Below are positions 1-9,623 of a stretch of 64,000 nucleotides of DNA, piece by piece. The notes beneath the pieces were generated by a model, which had not been told where the DNA came from, ran no database searches, and saw only the letters and a program-made list of their open reading frames with translations. A program made the translations under genes and the position numbers. The DNA lies in NCBI GenBank assembly GCA_036250225.1, contig JAPZLL010000009.1, forward strand, positions 1,221,498 to 1,285,497, in the 5' to 3' direction. Position 1 is the stretch's first letter, and every line of letters starts with the position of its first letter. The DNA is from Cercophora sp. LCS_1 (lineage: Eukaryota > Ascomycota > Sordariomycetes > Sordariales > Lasiosphaeriaceae).

Positions 1-1113
1 GACCCTCGGAGCTGACGATATCGGGTTTAGCCAAGGGCTTGAGCGGAAATAAGGACATGTGCCGCCAAGGGTTTCCGCCCGGCAAGGGACCCCCATGCCG
101 AGGTCCCTGGCCGGGCAAGAAGCAAGCTTTCGGGCTTGACGAGGGACATTTGGGTAGGCCTCCCTGCTGTGAATGCGGGACGCGTCTACAAAGCGGTTTT
201 GTCCTCAACCCCGTCCTCAAATCCTTCCTTCGACCAAGAAGGATGCCACAGCAACTTTATGCATCGACATCACGATACCTCCCGGCAGTCGGCTCAAGTC
301 GCACAAACCAGGAAACCTACATACAGTGGGCACAGGGAAGGCCCCCTCGGGCATTTCCCAAAGCGCTTCGATGGATCGCCGATTTCGAGTGGCATTGTTC
401 TCAATTGGCGGTGGGCTGGCCAGTGTGCGGTTGTATTTCAGGACCTTGGTTGTCGTCAACTTGGCGTTTCCAACTGGCGTCCGGAGACCGTTTCAATGGT
501 AACCAGGTGCTCAATGCCTCTCACTTGCAGCACTATCGAGACCTGACGTGCGGATGGCCGCGTCATCGTTGCGCGTTTTGGGATTGGGTATTGTGATCCT
601 TCCAGCGGGTCGTCGCCTCCCGTTGGCTGACAACACGGGAGCCTGGGGTAGGCGCCGCTTGGATCGCCGCATTGCCAATCATGGCGAGGCGTTCTGACCC
701 CTGGATGGTAGCATTTGTTGCGATGCCAAACCGCGTGTCGACACGGCGGGAAAGCATTGAACAAACACAAGCTGTGGTATAAACATTCTTGTGGCCACAT
801 TTCTGAGTCTTCAAGGGAGGGGATACAAGTGATTGAGAGCATTGCCATAAAGAAGGGGCATGCACAACCTGTCTGCCTCCTTTTCACACGCGACATGACA
901 TTGAGTTCCTTCGGAAATATCATTGGCTGGAACAAGTTCCAGGTTTCGGTCACAGGAGACGGCAAGCCCCACGAACCCCCCCGATTCGCCATCCTCGACT
1001 TCGTCAGGCCTCGCCGAAGAAACTACATCTACACTATTCCCGAAGCCGAAGCTGCAACGAGACATCAGTCCCCAATCGTCAACCTGACCCCTTGCTTTGC
1101 TTGCAAACTCGCC
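1..1113. other. Left-edge region, no supported gene
   Basis: Several overlapping open frames of 80-185 codons occur on both strands, but none shows a recognisable domain, a signal peptide or good splice structure, and they overlap each other heavily. The last few hundred bases are probably promoter and 5' leader of the membrane-protein gene that starts at 1114. Confidence 0.4.
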
Positions 1114-2004
1114 ATGGGCTCTCAACGCACTCTCCGTGGCATTACCGTCGCGACCTTTATCCCTGGCTTTGCCATCTGCGTTGCTCATGGCGCTGTGACG
1201 AGTGAGCCCTTGCCGGCCGTCGGCGTCATTCCCCAGTTCTTCTCCGCCGTTCTCGGCATCGTCATGCTTGCCTCTACATCCAAAGGTCAGCCTTTGAAGC
1301 TCAAACACCGAGCTAGAGCAGACAACGACCCAGAGTCGCAACTCAGTCCCGACGTTGATGACGATGACGACGAGCTCCATGTCCAGCACCCCATTCTCCT
1401 CTTCTTCGCCGACACGATCCTCGCCACCCTCTTCCTGATTCTCCTGATCGTCACGTTCTTCTCCATTAGTGGGTGGCATGGCTACTACTACGACGACGGA
1501 CTGACCGTCCTCGCCTCATATGGCACCGTGGCCATGATGGTGAACTTGTGAGTCCCCCGCAAGCGTGCCATGACCCATGTGCACCTGCTAATCATGTCTT
1601 TTAGTTGCATCCATGCATATCTGGCTCTACGGTCTTTCCTCATTGGCACCGGCCTCATTCGATTCTTCCAATATCTTTTCTCCCTCGGCGCTCCTCTTGA
1701 CTGTCCTCATTGTGGAAACCATTTCCGCTCCAGTGGGGTGCCAAGGGCCCCTTGGTTCAAGTCCCTCTCGGTTCCGTCTGTTCCATCGTTCAGGGAGTCC
1801 GGGTCGGCATTTGTCTCGGCGAGGGCGACGAAGGACTGGAAGGCTCCCACTTGGTTGAAGGGCGGCGCCAGATCGGAAGGGGAGCCCCTTTTGGCCGAGG
1901 AGGGCAGAGCGCAGCAGATGTATAAGGATGATTACGACGAGGATGCAGTTGCTGTGAAGGCCGCCACCGCGGCAACTGAGGCCGGTGAGGGATCCGCATC
2001 GTAA
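1114..2004 (+). CDS. Multi-pass membrane protein of unknown function
   Basis: Two exons, 1114-1547 and 1605-2004, joined across a 57-nt intron (GTGAGT donor, TTTTAG acceptor), give about 277 residues. I chose ATG 1114 because the hydrophobic pattern begins there; the frame is open further upstream but the residues there are not protein-like. At least four membrane segments are visible: about residues 9-27, 35-50, 88-113 and 125-152, the last spanning the exon junction. An acidic loop with a run of Asp lies between the second and third. The tail after about residue 160 is Pro/Ser-rich and ends in an acidic, Ala-rich stretch. I do not recognise the family. The second exon also has hydrophobic stretches in another frame around 1613-1740, so a second small intron or a different exon 2 border is possible; the first exon is more secure than the second. 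Confidence 0.55.
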
Positions 2005-2290
2005 GCTGGCCGGAACCCAGGCTTGAGTCGGAGTTAGGTTCGGACACGGCATCGCCACACGCCGGCATTGTCATATCGCGTTGGGGCTTGGTTTATGGTG
2101 TCTTGGTCTTTTGGCATGGATTGCGCAGGACACTCATTTAGAAACGGGGTTCATTAGTTGGCTTTATCCCCAACAGTCCCTTTCCGTTCCCAACATGTTG
2201 AATAACCACCCTTTCTCCGCGGGCATCACACCAGGTGGAGCGAGGGACCAGCAATTAGTCATGGCAGGGGAAAATCCAAAAATGATATGC

Positions 2291-2377
2291 TGCCCCCGCC
2301 AGGGATTGAACCTGAGACCTCAGCATTTGATGATGAGTTCGTACAAGTGCTGCGCTCTACCACTGAGCTACAAGGGC
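2291..2377 (-). tRNA. tRNA-Thr (anticodon TGT), with intron
   Basis: Reading the minus strand, the gene has a perfect A box (TAGCTCAGTGGTAGAGC) and a T-arm GGTTCAATCCC. The acceptor stem GCCCTTG pairs with CGGGGGC, using two G-T pairs, and the discriminator is A. The anticodon stem CAGCA/TGCTG holds the loop CTTGTA followed by an intron of about 14 nt after position 37, which makes the anticodon TGT. The anticodon identity depends on that intron placement. Confidence 0.88.
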
Positions 2378-3000
2378 GAGTTCCTTATTTCCGGGCCAAA
2401 ATGTTGTTAGCTGAAGCCGCAACGGCCCGCACGCACAGCGAGAAGCACGCCCATTCCCCGGAGCACGCAATCAGTTCTCGTGCCAAAAGTAAACGTTGTT
2501 GCAAGTAGGCATAAATTCCCCTGGCATAGGTAGCATCCATGTATCTTTCTTGAACAGCGTCGTTTTGTTTTTGACACTGCGGGTTGAGGAAATGAACTGT
2601 CAGAAGGGGGATATGGCAGACGGCCGTGGAGTGTACCGGTACAGCGGCTACAGGGGGCTCAGGTGCCGTGTACAGACATAGCAGGGCCCCCGTCCGTGTT
2701 CAGACAGCGGCTTGAAAGTGGATTAATCAACCCTGTGCCGCCCATCTTTGACACAAACAGAACACCAAGGATAGCACAACAAAAAGTCAAGAAACAATGA
2801 AGAGGAAGATCAACGGCAACTATGAGATGAATAAAGAAAACTGAAAAAAAAAAAAAAAAAAAAAACCCCAAAGACCAGCACCAATGAGAGGTCAACATTA
2901 AAGAAGAAAGAGAGAATAGCAGGACAGTACCACAAAGTGCAAACAACCCGACAATCCCATTCCATAACGCGAAAACCCTGCTGGTGGTGCATCTCTCATT
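2378..3000. other. Intergenic spacer with a 22-nt A tract
   Basis: No gene is supported here. A run of 22 A lies at 2844-2865. The rest is the 3' side of the F-box-like gene, whose stop codon is at 3001. Confidence 0.5.
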
Positions 3001-4698
3001 TTAATACCCCCTAGGAGGCCGTCTAGGGTTATGCCAATGCTCAACCTCGTAATCGACAATCTTGTCAAAAACCTCCCTCGAAATGCTCGGCTCGTCGCGC
3101 GTGAGCGTAATCCCACCGGGTTGAATCAGCGTTGCAACCCGATCCATCCGATCCCAGGGGTATATTTCCGGAAATGCGATGAGACCCATGATGTCTGACC
3201 CTTCAATGTGGATGTGTTCAAGCGGGTGGTTCCGCTCCATGGCGGTTTGCGCGAGGGTGAGGAGCCATTCCTCTTCTTGCTCTTCGAATTCGCGCAGGAT
3301 GTGGTGTTTGCAGGTTGTGTCTGAGACAATGGGGAATCGCCAGGTAAATTTGCGGAGGTTTGGGACGGAGAGGATGGCGTCGTGGCCGTGGGCTTTGGAG
3401 ATTTTGGGCTGGATGAGTTTGTTCCAGAGTGTGAGGGATTCCAGGGCGGTGAAGTCGGAGAGGTTGATGTTGTAGAAGGGGTCGCGGAGGTCACCTCGGT
3501 CGTCCGGGATGACGTGTCCTCGGCCGCGGGTGTAGGGGTAGGTTTTTCCCGTGTCGAGGGTGCGCAGGGTGGATTTGTGGGGGGTGAGAGCGGCGAGGAT
3601 GATCGGGAGGGTGAAATGGCAACTGCGCCGGAGTGACTTGTTTGGTCGTTCGACTTTGAAGTGCTCTAGACCTGCGGGGATCTGGAGGACATGGGGTATT
3701 TCTTCGGGGAAACCCTCCCAGAAGCCGATTTCGAGGGTTTTCAGGGGTGAGATGCCCTGCGAGGACAGGTATACTGGTTAGTTCCACCCATGCAGTAGAG
3801 GGTTTGTTGAGTGAGGGAAAAGACTTACCGTGGGGCCCTCGTCGCGTGGGGCGGTGTCAAGGCCAGAAATGCGAACGGTTTTCAGGTTCGGGGCGTTGCG
3901 CAGCACCTTGCTCAACCATCCCGCCCCCCGGGAGTTCACATGCAACGTCTCCAAGCTCTTCATGTCCTTTACCATTTCGGGAATTGACTGCCAAAATTCC
4001 GCGTTGCCCCAAAGCGAAATCGTCACGATGGTCGCCCTGTTGGCCCACTGCAGCAAGTCCTTGTAGATGCCCCATCGCCTCACCCAGTATCTGCCGTGCC
4101 TGTCTTGGTCTTCCTGGGAGAGATGAAGCTCTCTGCAGTGCCCTCGAAGAAGTTTATTCTGGCTCAGAGTGCGATGCAGGTGTGCCGTTGCTTTCCACGA
4201 CATGTTGTGAAACCACCTTCCTCCGAGCTCTTTGGCAGGTGGGAGTTGGGTGCCGTTGTTTGTGGGTGGCAGGGCTCCCGGTACATATGGAAGCGTGACG
4301 CCATAGTCCTGAACTTTGCCTCGGTAGACGCAACGACATTCCACCCCAGGGTGGATTTCCCTGTACAGAACCGGAGTGACGAGATGGTTTAACCGGCGGC
4401 ACACGATGGAGAGGGCGACGGCGTCACGAAAGCCGTCTGCAAAGTCCCATGTGTAGTCGAATTGGCTTGATTTATGTCCGCAGTCAGCGAAACCGGAAGG
4501 AGGCAGCTCCTTTGGACGGACTGGGGTGGCTGCGAGCTTGACAATCCACACAAGGAGCTCGTCTGGCAGGTCGAGAAGGCACGGTGAAGTGGGCCGCGAG
4601 CGCGGCCGTTTGACGATGATGAGTTCACCTGATTCCGAACGGCCGAGTCGCGTTTGGTATGTTGCTGGCCATCGGAGAAGGTAGCGTGTTTCTTCCAT
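3001..4698 (-). CDS. F-box-like protein
   Basis: Two minus-strand exons, 4698-3829 and 3756-3001, joined across a 72-nt intron (GTAAGT donor, CTCGCAG acceptor, phase 0), encode about 541 residues. The start at 4698 (MEETRYLL) was preferred over an upstream ATG whose extension begins in a poly-Lys stretch encoded by the T tract at 4964-4980. Residues about 40-60 contain an F-box-like helix (CLLDLPDELLVWIVKLAA). They are followed by leucine-rich segments of LRR-like spacing, for example SLETLHV and NLKTVRI near the end of exon 1 and ALESLTLWN in exon 2. F-box proteins of this type present substrates to SCF ubiquitin ligases; that role is inferred from the layout, not from a specific match. The second exon reads cleanly to the stop with charged, protein-like composition. 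Confidence 0.75.
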
Positions 4699-5153
4699 TG
4701 TGCAGGAGGTTTGAGTGTTGCCTGGAGGAGAACAAGTGTTTGGGACTGTTGTCGATTTAAGATGAGCGTTGAATGCTGACAAAGCCCGATCCTCCAACCC
4801 CGCGCCTTCTCTGTCGGGAATGGGTGCCTGCCTTTGCAAATATCCGATCGAGGAAAGGTCGCGATGTACCAGGTGTGTAACTCGGCTGGTTGAGTGCAGG
4901 GTTGCAATTCCTTCGGTATGATCAAAGGCAAAAAGTAGAGCTCCTCTTGTTTTCGCACGCTCCTTTTTTTTTTTTTTTTTCATGAGATCAAGAGTCAAAG
5001 GTTTTACCAATGCGAAGTCAATCCGGATGCTTGGACTATTTGGCTCTGACAGGCTTGGAGATAGAAATTGAACTGCTGGCTAGTTTATCATCTCAATAAA
5101 ATTAAGGCCAACTGACATCAAACTGGATGATTGGGAATGGAGGCAAAAATGTA
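4699..5153. other. Promoter side of F-box-like gene, T tract
   Basis: Non-coding sequence upstream of the F-box-like gene. A 17-nt T tract lies at 4964-4980. No other element is recognised. Confidence 0.4.
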
Positions 5154-5266
5154 TGACGAGAGTGGGATTCGAACCCACGCCCTTTCGGACTACGGATCTG
5201 ATGATTCAGAGGGTATTAAGGGATAATTCCTTAACGTAGCGCCTTAGACCGCTCGGCCATCTCGCC
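5154..5266 (-). tRNA. tRNA-Leu (anticodon AAG), with intron, copy 1
   Basis: The minus strand gives the acceptor GGCGAGA/TCTCGTC, a type-II A box (TGGCCGAGCGGTCTAAGGC), the anticodon stem CTACG/CGTAG with loop TTAAGG, an intron of roughly 34 nt, a long variable arm and the T-arm GGGTTCGAATCCC. The anticodon is AAG. The 113-nt gene, intron included, is identical base for base to the copy at 51618-51730 on the other strand, and the flanks are also shared. Confidence 0.93.
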
Positions 5267-5400
5267 TGTTTGATGTTTAGTTTGGTGACAATTTGCATTT
5301 TGTCGGCGGGTTGTGGGTTGTGGGTTGTGGGTTGTGGATTGCGGACCGTGGGTGGGGGCGGCGTGCGAGTCAGGGCGCCTTGCAAAAACACCGCACTCCA
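5267..5400. repeat. 5' flank of tRNA-Leu copy 1, with a 7-nt tandem repeat
   Basis: Reading leftward from the tRNA, about 60 nt match the flank of the second tRNA-Leu almost exactly, and weaker similarity continues beyond. The unit GGGTTGT is repeated about four times here and about twice in the other copy. Confidence 0.6.
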
Positions 5401-5581
5401 ATCCTTGAAAGTTTATCAATTCGTTACTCGAATTACAGTCAACTGCAAATCCCTGAAAATTCCACTGCATTTTTGAGATTTGGGTGTGCCAGGCGCTGGA
5501 CTGGGAATGGCGACAACCTGAGCCGCTTCTTTGACCAGCCCGTCAATTCCCTTGTTCTTAATTTTGGCCTTGGCAGAACCT

Positions 5582-7198
5582 CTATGGAGGCGGTCCCATA
5601 GCCCGCCCCGGGGTACAGAGAAGCAGCCAAGAAGGTTCTGCACCGGTGTAATCATCAGGGTTGAGGCTGTACTGCGCCCCAAACAAATGACCCTTCCATC
5701 TGTTGTTTACATAAACAACATTGGCCGGGTAGCCGTTGCTGACCACGGCAGCGCCTGCGTCCGTGGCAACTGGTGGTTTTAGTACCCCCAATCCCGCAAC
5801 AAAGTCCGTACCATTCGCAAAATGCTCCGTCCTGCGAAAGAGATCGTCAGGCTCCGATGGTTGGCCAGAATGCTCAAAGATCCAGTTGATGCTTGGATTC
5901 CCAAATGTAAAGACATAGAGACGCTTCTGCATCTTGTCGATCATCCCTTGGCCTCCATCGGTGATAAGCTGTTGCAGCGCAAGGCGAAGAACCAAGCATC
6001 CTTGGGAATGGGCTACCATGACCACGGGCTTCGTAGAGGGGGGTTCCAGGGTACTCTTCAAGCGAGCGTACAGGGCTTCTTGAGCAGCAACGCTGCTCAT
6101 TGTCGCCTGAATCAGGCTGTCCTGACTCGTGGAGCTACCGGCCTCCCGGTCAGTCCGCTGGCCAGCGCACTCGACCAAGTCCCAGAGCAGTCCGTCGCCC
6201 CTGTTGAAGATGCCAACAACCTGTCGTCCATAGGCGTCTGCTAGCTTCTTGCAAGCCAGATCCAGCCAATGGTGCTCCCCGCCGATGCCATTGACGAAGA
6301 ACCAGTCCTCGTCGACGATAGGTGTCACCCCGGGCAGTGCAGGTGGCGCAACTTGGATGTGGTGTGTCAAGGGCACCAAAGGGGTTGGAAGCAGGTCGCT
6401 TTCCAGTGTCGTGTTGCTAGTCATGTCGATGCTCGCCAAGTTCTGAACCTTCATTGACGTCTGAAAGATGGTGACCAGGGATTTGACGAGTCTTTGGAGC
6501 TGGCATATCATGCCGTGACGGTTCATCGCCTGCGTGATGTCCAACTCGTTGTATGGCTGTTCCAACGCGTTTACCGAGCCGGACCCATCTGCATTGACAA
6601 GGCCTTTTGCGCACTCAACAAGATCGACGATGAAGGTGACCAACTCGACACGCTGGCGCCACACGAGTTCCAAAGTAGGTCCGTTGATGCCGTTGCTGAG
6701 GATGCCGTTGCGGATGATTGGCAGCTCACCGAAACTATTGATGATCGCCAGCAGGATAGTCACAGTGATATTGCCCACCGCTTCCAGAAGCACTCGAGGT
6801 GTAGCGCGTCTTAATGCATCGTCAACGAGCACCAGAGCCGAGTCGGTGACCTGGCCAAGGAGCTGTCCGACTCTTCCAGTGTTGACGGATGTGGAGACTC
6901 GGTCGATGATGACTCTGCTGGCTTCCAGGGAAGCTTCCAATGGTATGATGTCGGGCAATTTGCTGATAACTGCTTCGGTGAACTCGCGCCGCGCATCGTT
7001 GCCCGCTCGACGAAAGAGCTCCGCAGCGGTGTGGACAACGGTAGTCGCATGCGCAAAGATATCGACGACTGCGTTGGGTCCCAGGGCGGCCAGCCATTGG
7101 CCAACGTTGACGGCGCCATTGGCGAAACTCATTTCGAAGTCCGCAGAAGAGGCGGCGAAGGCGGCGGTTCTGTTGGTCTGCTGCGCTCCAGACGTCAA
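5582..7198 (-). CDS. Alpha/beta-hydrolase (lipase-like) protein
   Basis: A single open frame of 538 residues. The first 280 residues are helical and of unknown function. Residues about 296-305 (DEDWFFVNGI) resemble the start of an alpha/beta-hydrolase core, and residues 396-400 (AHSQG) form the nucleophile elbow with Ser398. A downstream stretch (RLYVFTFGNPSINW) resembles the TFG-P segment seen in fungal lipase-like proteins, and a His in NNRWKGHLFG may complete the triad. The substrate is unknown. The frame ends at 5582 in a Pro-rich tail that does not look natural. Another minus-strand frame (about 5630-5416) continues with plausible residues (DRLHRGSAKAKIKNKG), so the real C-terminus may use a small intron or be frameshifted. 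The catalytic core does not depend on that. Confidence 0.7.
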   Translation of the reverse strand: MTSGAQQTNRTAAFAASSADFEMSFANGAVNVGQWLAALGPNAVVDIFAHATTVVHTAAELFRRAGNDARREFTEAVISKLPDIIPLEASLEASRVIIDRVSTSVNTGRVGQLLGQVTDSALVLVDDALRRATPRVLLEAVGNITVTILLAIINSFGELPIIRNGILSNGINGPTLELVWRQRVELVTFIVDLVECAKGLVNADGSGSVNALEQPYNELDITQAMNRHGMICQLQRLVKSLVTIFQTSMKVQNLASIDMTSNTTLESDLLPTPLVPLTHHIQVAPPALPGVTPIVDEDWFFVNGIGGEHHWLDLACKKLADAYGRQVVGIFNRGDGLLWDLVECAGQRTDREAGSSTSQDSLIQATMSSVAAQEALYARLKSTLEPPSTKPVVMVAHSQGCLVLRLALQQLITDGGQGMIDKMQKRLYVFTFGNPSINWIFEHSGQPSEPDDLFRRTEHFANGTDFVAGLGVLKPPVATDAGAAVVSNGYPANVVYVNNRWKGHLFGAQYSLNPDDYTGAEPSWLLLCTPGRAMGPPP

Positions 7199-8294
7199 GG
7201 ACCGATGAGAAGAGAGAAGAAAACCGAATAGGACAGGAAACGGCAGGTGGATCGGGTCTTTTCAGTCCAAAAATTCCCCGGGAACCGGTCTGATCAGAAA
7301 TCAATGTGACTGGACAATGTGTCTGACTAGATAGTGAAGTGCGTCCTTGGCCCTGTCCATTGAGCTCAACATGCCCCAGGTTTGGAGGGATACCTGATCC
7401 TGGCTCTGGGGCAGAATTGTCTGGTCGGTGCAGCGGTATGACGCTGACTGGAGTCTTCGTGTCACCCGCCTACTGCAAGTCTTCGGCGTGCGTCGTCAGC
7501 CAGACGCGAGAGTCGGATGCATGTGCGATGTATCGATTGTTTCTAGAGCTTGCTCATGAGACAACGCTTCACGGCTCGATTGCCCTGCCAGTCTACCCAT
7601 GAGATCGATCAGGTCGAATTCCCTCATCCTTCGTGTCAGCTATTGAAGCGAAGCGTCTTTGGTTATTGCTTACAGTGCGACATTGATGGGACCGCAACGA
7701 GGAAACTTACAAAGCGTGGACTGATGCCCCGAGACTCTCCTCGTAGTTGAAAAGGCTGCGAGGAGTACATCGGCTTATCTCATCACTCACACCGGGTGAG
7801 AGGGGCTGCAAGCGGATTGGTCGGGCAAGGCTGGCGTTTGCAAGCTCGTGACGTCAAGTAGTGTCTCGACTCGCAGACGCAGAGCCTGGAGTAGAGCCGA
7901 GGAGCAAATGGTCCGGGCAGGATGAGATGATACATCACACGAGCTGCAACTAATGACTAAAGCCCGTTCACCGCATTTTGTCCTGTCGGACGGAGGAAGG
8001 TGCGGCGATGAAAATTCTCACAGGTCGTGCGAGTACCTAGGTACCTACATTGCTTCCAAGGAATCCCTCGCTCCTCATGACTTGCACCTGCCGAAACAAT
8101 GTCCACACATCCCAGGCTTCAAATTGCCAGGACTTATTCCTGTCCCCAAACACCCGCTGCACGATATCGTCCTTGCCCTATTCCCATCCAGCATTGACCC
8201 CTTGATCACCCATCCTTCAACAATCCGTTCCCTTCGTATTAAAACACTCCAAAGCTCCATTATTGTTCGAAACCAATGTATCTGTTCCCATTCA
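7199..8294. other. Intergenic, no supported gene
   Basis: This lies between the 5' end of the hydrolase gene (minus strand, leftward) and the 3' end of the CVNH gene. An open frame of about 197 codons at 7953-8546 (+) overlaps the CVNH gene and has no recognisable feature. No RNA gene is seen. Confidence 0.4.
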
Positions 8295-8784
8295 TTAGCG
8301 CCATCCCACCCTGTCTTCCCCAAGTATGAAAAACTCACTCAAATCAAAATACGCCGTCGGCCAATTCGCCTGCGCAGTCCCCGTGCCCGGATTACACTTG
8401 CAGTTCATCAGTGTCGGCGTGCTGCCACCGCCAATCACCAAGCCGCCCGAGGCCGGCTTGTCGGTCGTGCAGCTGACGCATTGGTTCTTATCGGTGAGGC
8501 CGGGTCTGCGAATCAAATCAGCCTCGCGCATCGGATCAAGGGTTAGAAGAAGAAGCATACCCAAGCCCAAGGGAGTCAACCACCAACTGCCCAAACTGGT
8601 TCTTGATACACTTGTTCAGATCCAACTTGCTGCACTTCTTGACGCCGAGAATGTTGCTGCACGTGGCGGTGAGGTACTTATCCTTGACCTTGATGGTCGA
8701 GGCATCGCACGAGGTGATAAAATCACCGTCAGCAAGGACGCCGGCGGCGGAGAGGCAGAGTGTGAAAAGTGTCGTGAATTTCAT
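8295..8784 (-). CDS. Small secreted CVNH (cyanovirin-N-like) protein
   Basis: Exon 1 is 8784-8561 and exon 2 is 8505-8295. The intron between them has a GTATGC donor and a TTCGCAG acceptor, and the product is 144 residues. Residues 1-18 are a clear signal peptide (MKFTTLFTLCLSAAGVLA). The mature part has the two-fold CVNH pattern. The first half is FITSCDAST, LTATCSN, KLDLNKCIKN and FGQLVV. The second half is QCVSC, LMNCKCNP and AYFDLSEFF, with the cysteines in the expected places. CVNH domains bind mannose-type glycans in other systems. Here an extracellular carbohydrate-binding role is inferred only from the fold. The end of the second half is less conserved than the first. Confidence 0.75.
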
Positions 8785-8847
8785 CGTGCCTGATACACAG
8801 TTTGATGATAGGAACAGTCTTATGCCATCTTTCTGGGGTCACGGTGG

Positions 8848-8856
8848 TATATATAA
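8848..8856 (-). promoter_or_regulatory. TATA-box candidate for the CVNH gene
   Basis: On the minus strand TTATATATA lies about 65 nt upstream of the CVNH start codon, a plausible core-promoter position for a fungal gene with a short leader. Confidence 0.5.
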
Positions 8857-9623
8857 CCCAAACTAAGGCGCCCGTCCACCTCGACCAATGTGTTCAAAAG
8901 GCCTTCCAGGAAAAAAAAAAAAAAAAAAAAAAAGACGCCGGAGCAACATCAAGTAACACCGAGCGACGCAACCCAACGTTGCAGATTTGTCTGGGCCAGA
9001 CTTGCACAATATAGCACGTCGGTTCCCGGATAGATGGGATGAGCTTAGCGTTGACAACATAACTTGGTTTTTCCCATTATGTGAGATAGGCTCATCCCAA
9101 ACACCGATTCACAGACGTTATCCTCGCTCCGGAAGATGCTAATAATAGCTCTGTTATCTCTGGTTCCTGGTTCATCTTCCCCGGATAAATCCCCCCCTTG
9201 AGCATTGGCGAGCGAAAAACCACTATAACGAGCCATATTACCCTGATGACAGGTGCTGCCGGGACCAGAAAAAAGGCGGAAAGCTATCGCAACCGCAACG
9301 ACGAGCCAGGAACTCAAAACACAACCAATCTATCATATATTGGTGCCCCTGGTTTTGGGAACCGAAGCGATGCGGCACCCCTCATTCTAGCTCGATCTCG
9401 TTCTGCACGGCAGACAGACAAAACAAGGTACCCCAACCCAAGCGATGGGAACCCCTCACTGCAGGCTCAACGCCACGCATATGTCTCTGGCGAAGAGAAA
9501 AGCGGCACATCGTCGCCGTGCACACCCCCTTTTCCGGCAACCTGGTTCCAGTGGCGTGTCGTCTTGCATCTGCCAATCTCGCCGGATATTCTCTCCCACC
9601 ATCGTCGGCACACCGAATTTCCA
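8857..9623. other. Intergenic with a 23-nt A tract
   Basis: A run of 23 A occupies 8911-8933. Open frames in 9198-9878 are the complement of the 3' end of the membrane-protein gene. No independent gene is supported. Confidence 0.45.

Noticed and set aside
456..992. Minus-strand frame of 178 codons at the left edge
   Set aside because: No domain, signal peptide or splice signals, and it overlaps other frames of equal quality.
811..1479. Minus-strand frame of 222 codons over the membrane-protein gene
   Set aside because: The strongly acidic and Gly-rich composition is the antisense of the plus-strand exon, which has convincing membrane segments.
7953..8546. Plus-strand frame of 197 codons
   Set aside because: Its right end is the complement of the CVNH gene, and its composition (His, Pro, Arg, Ser) is not protein-like.
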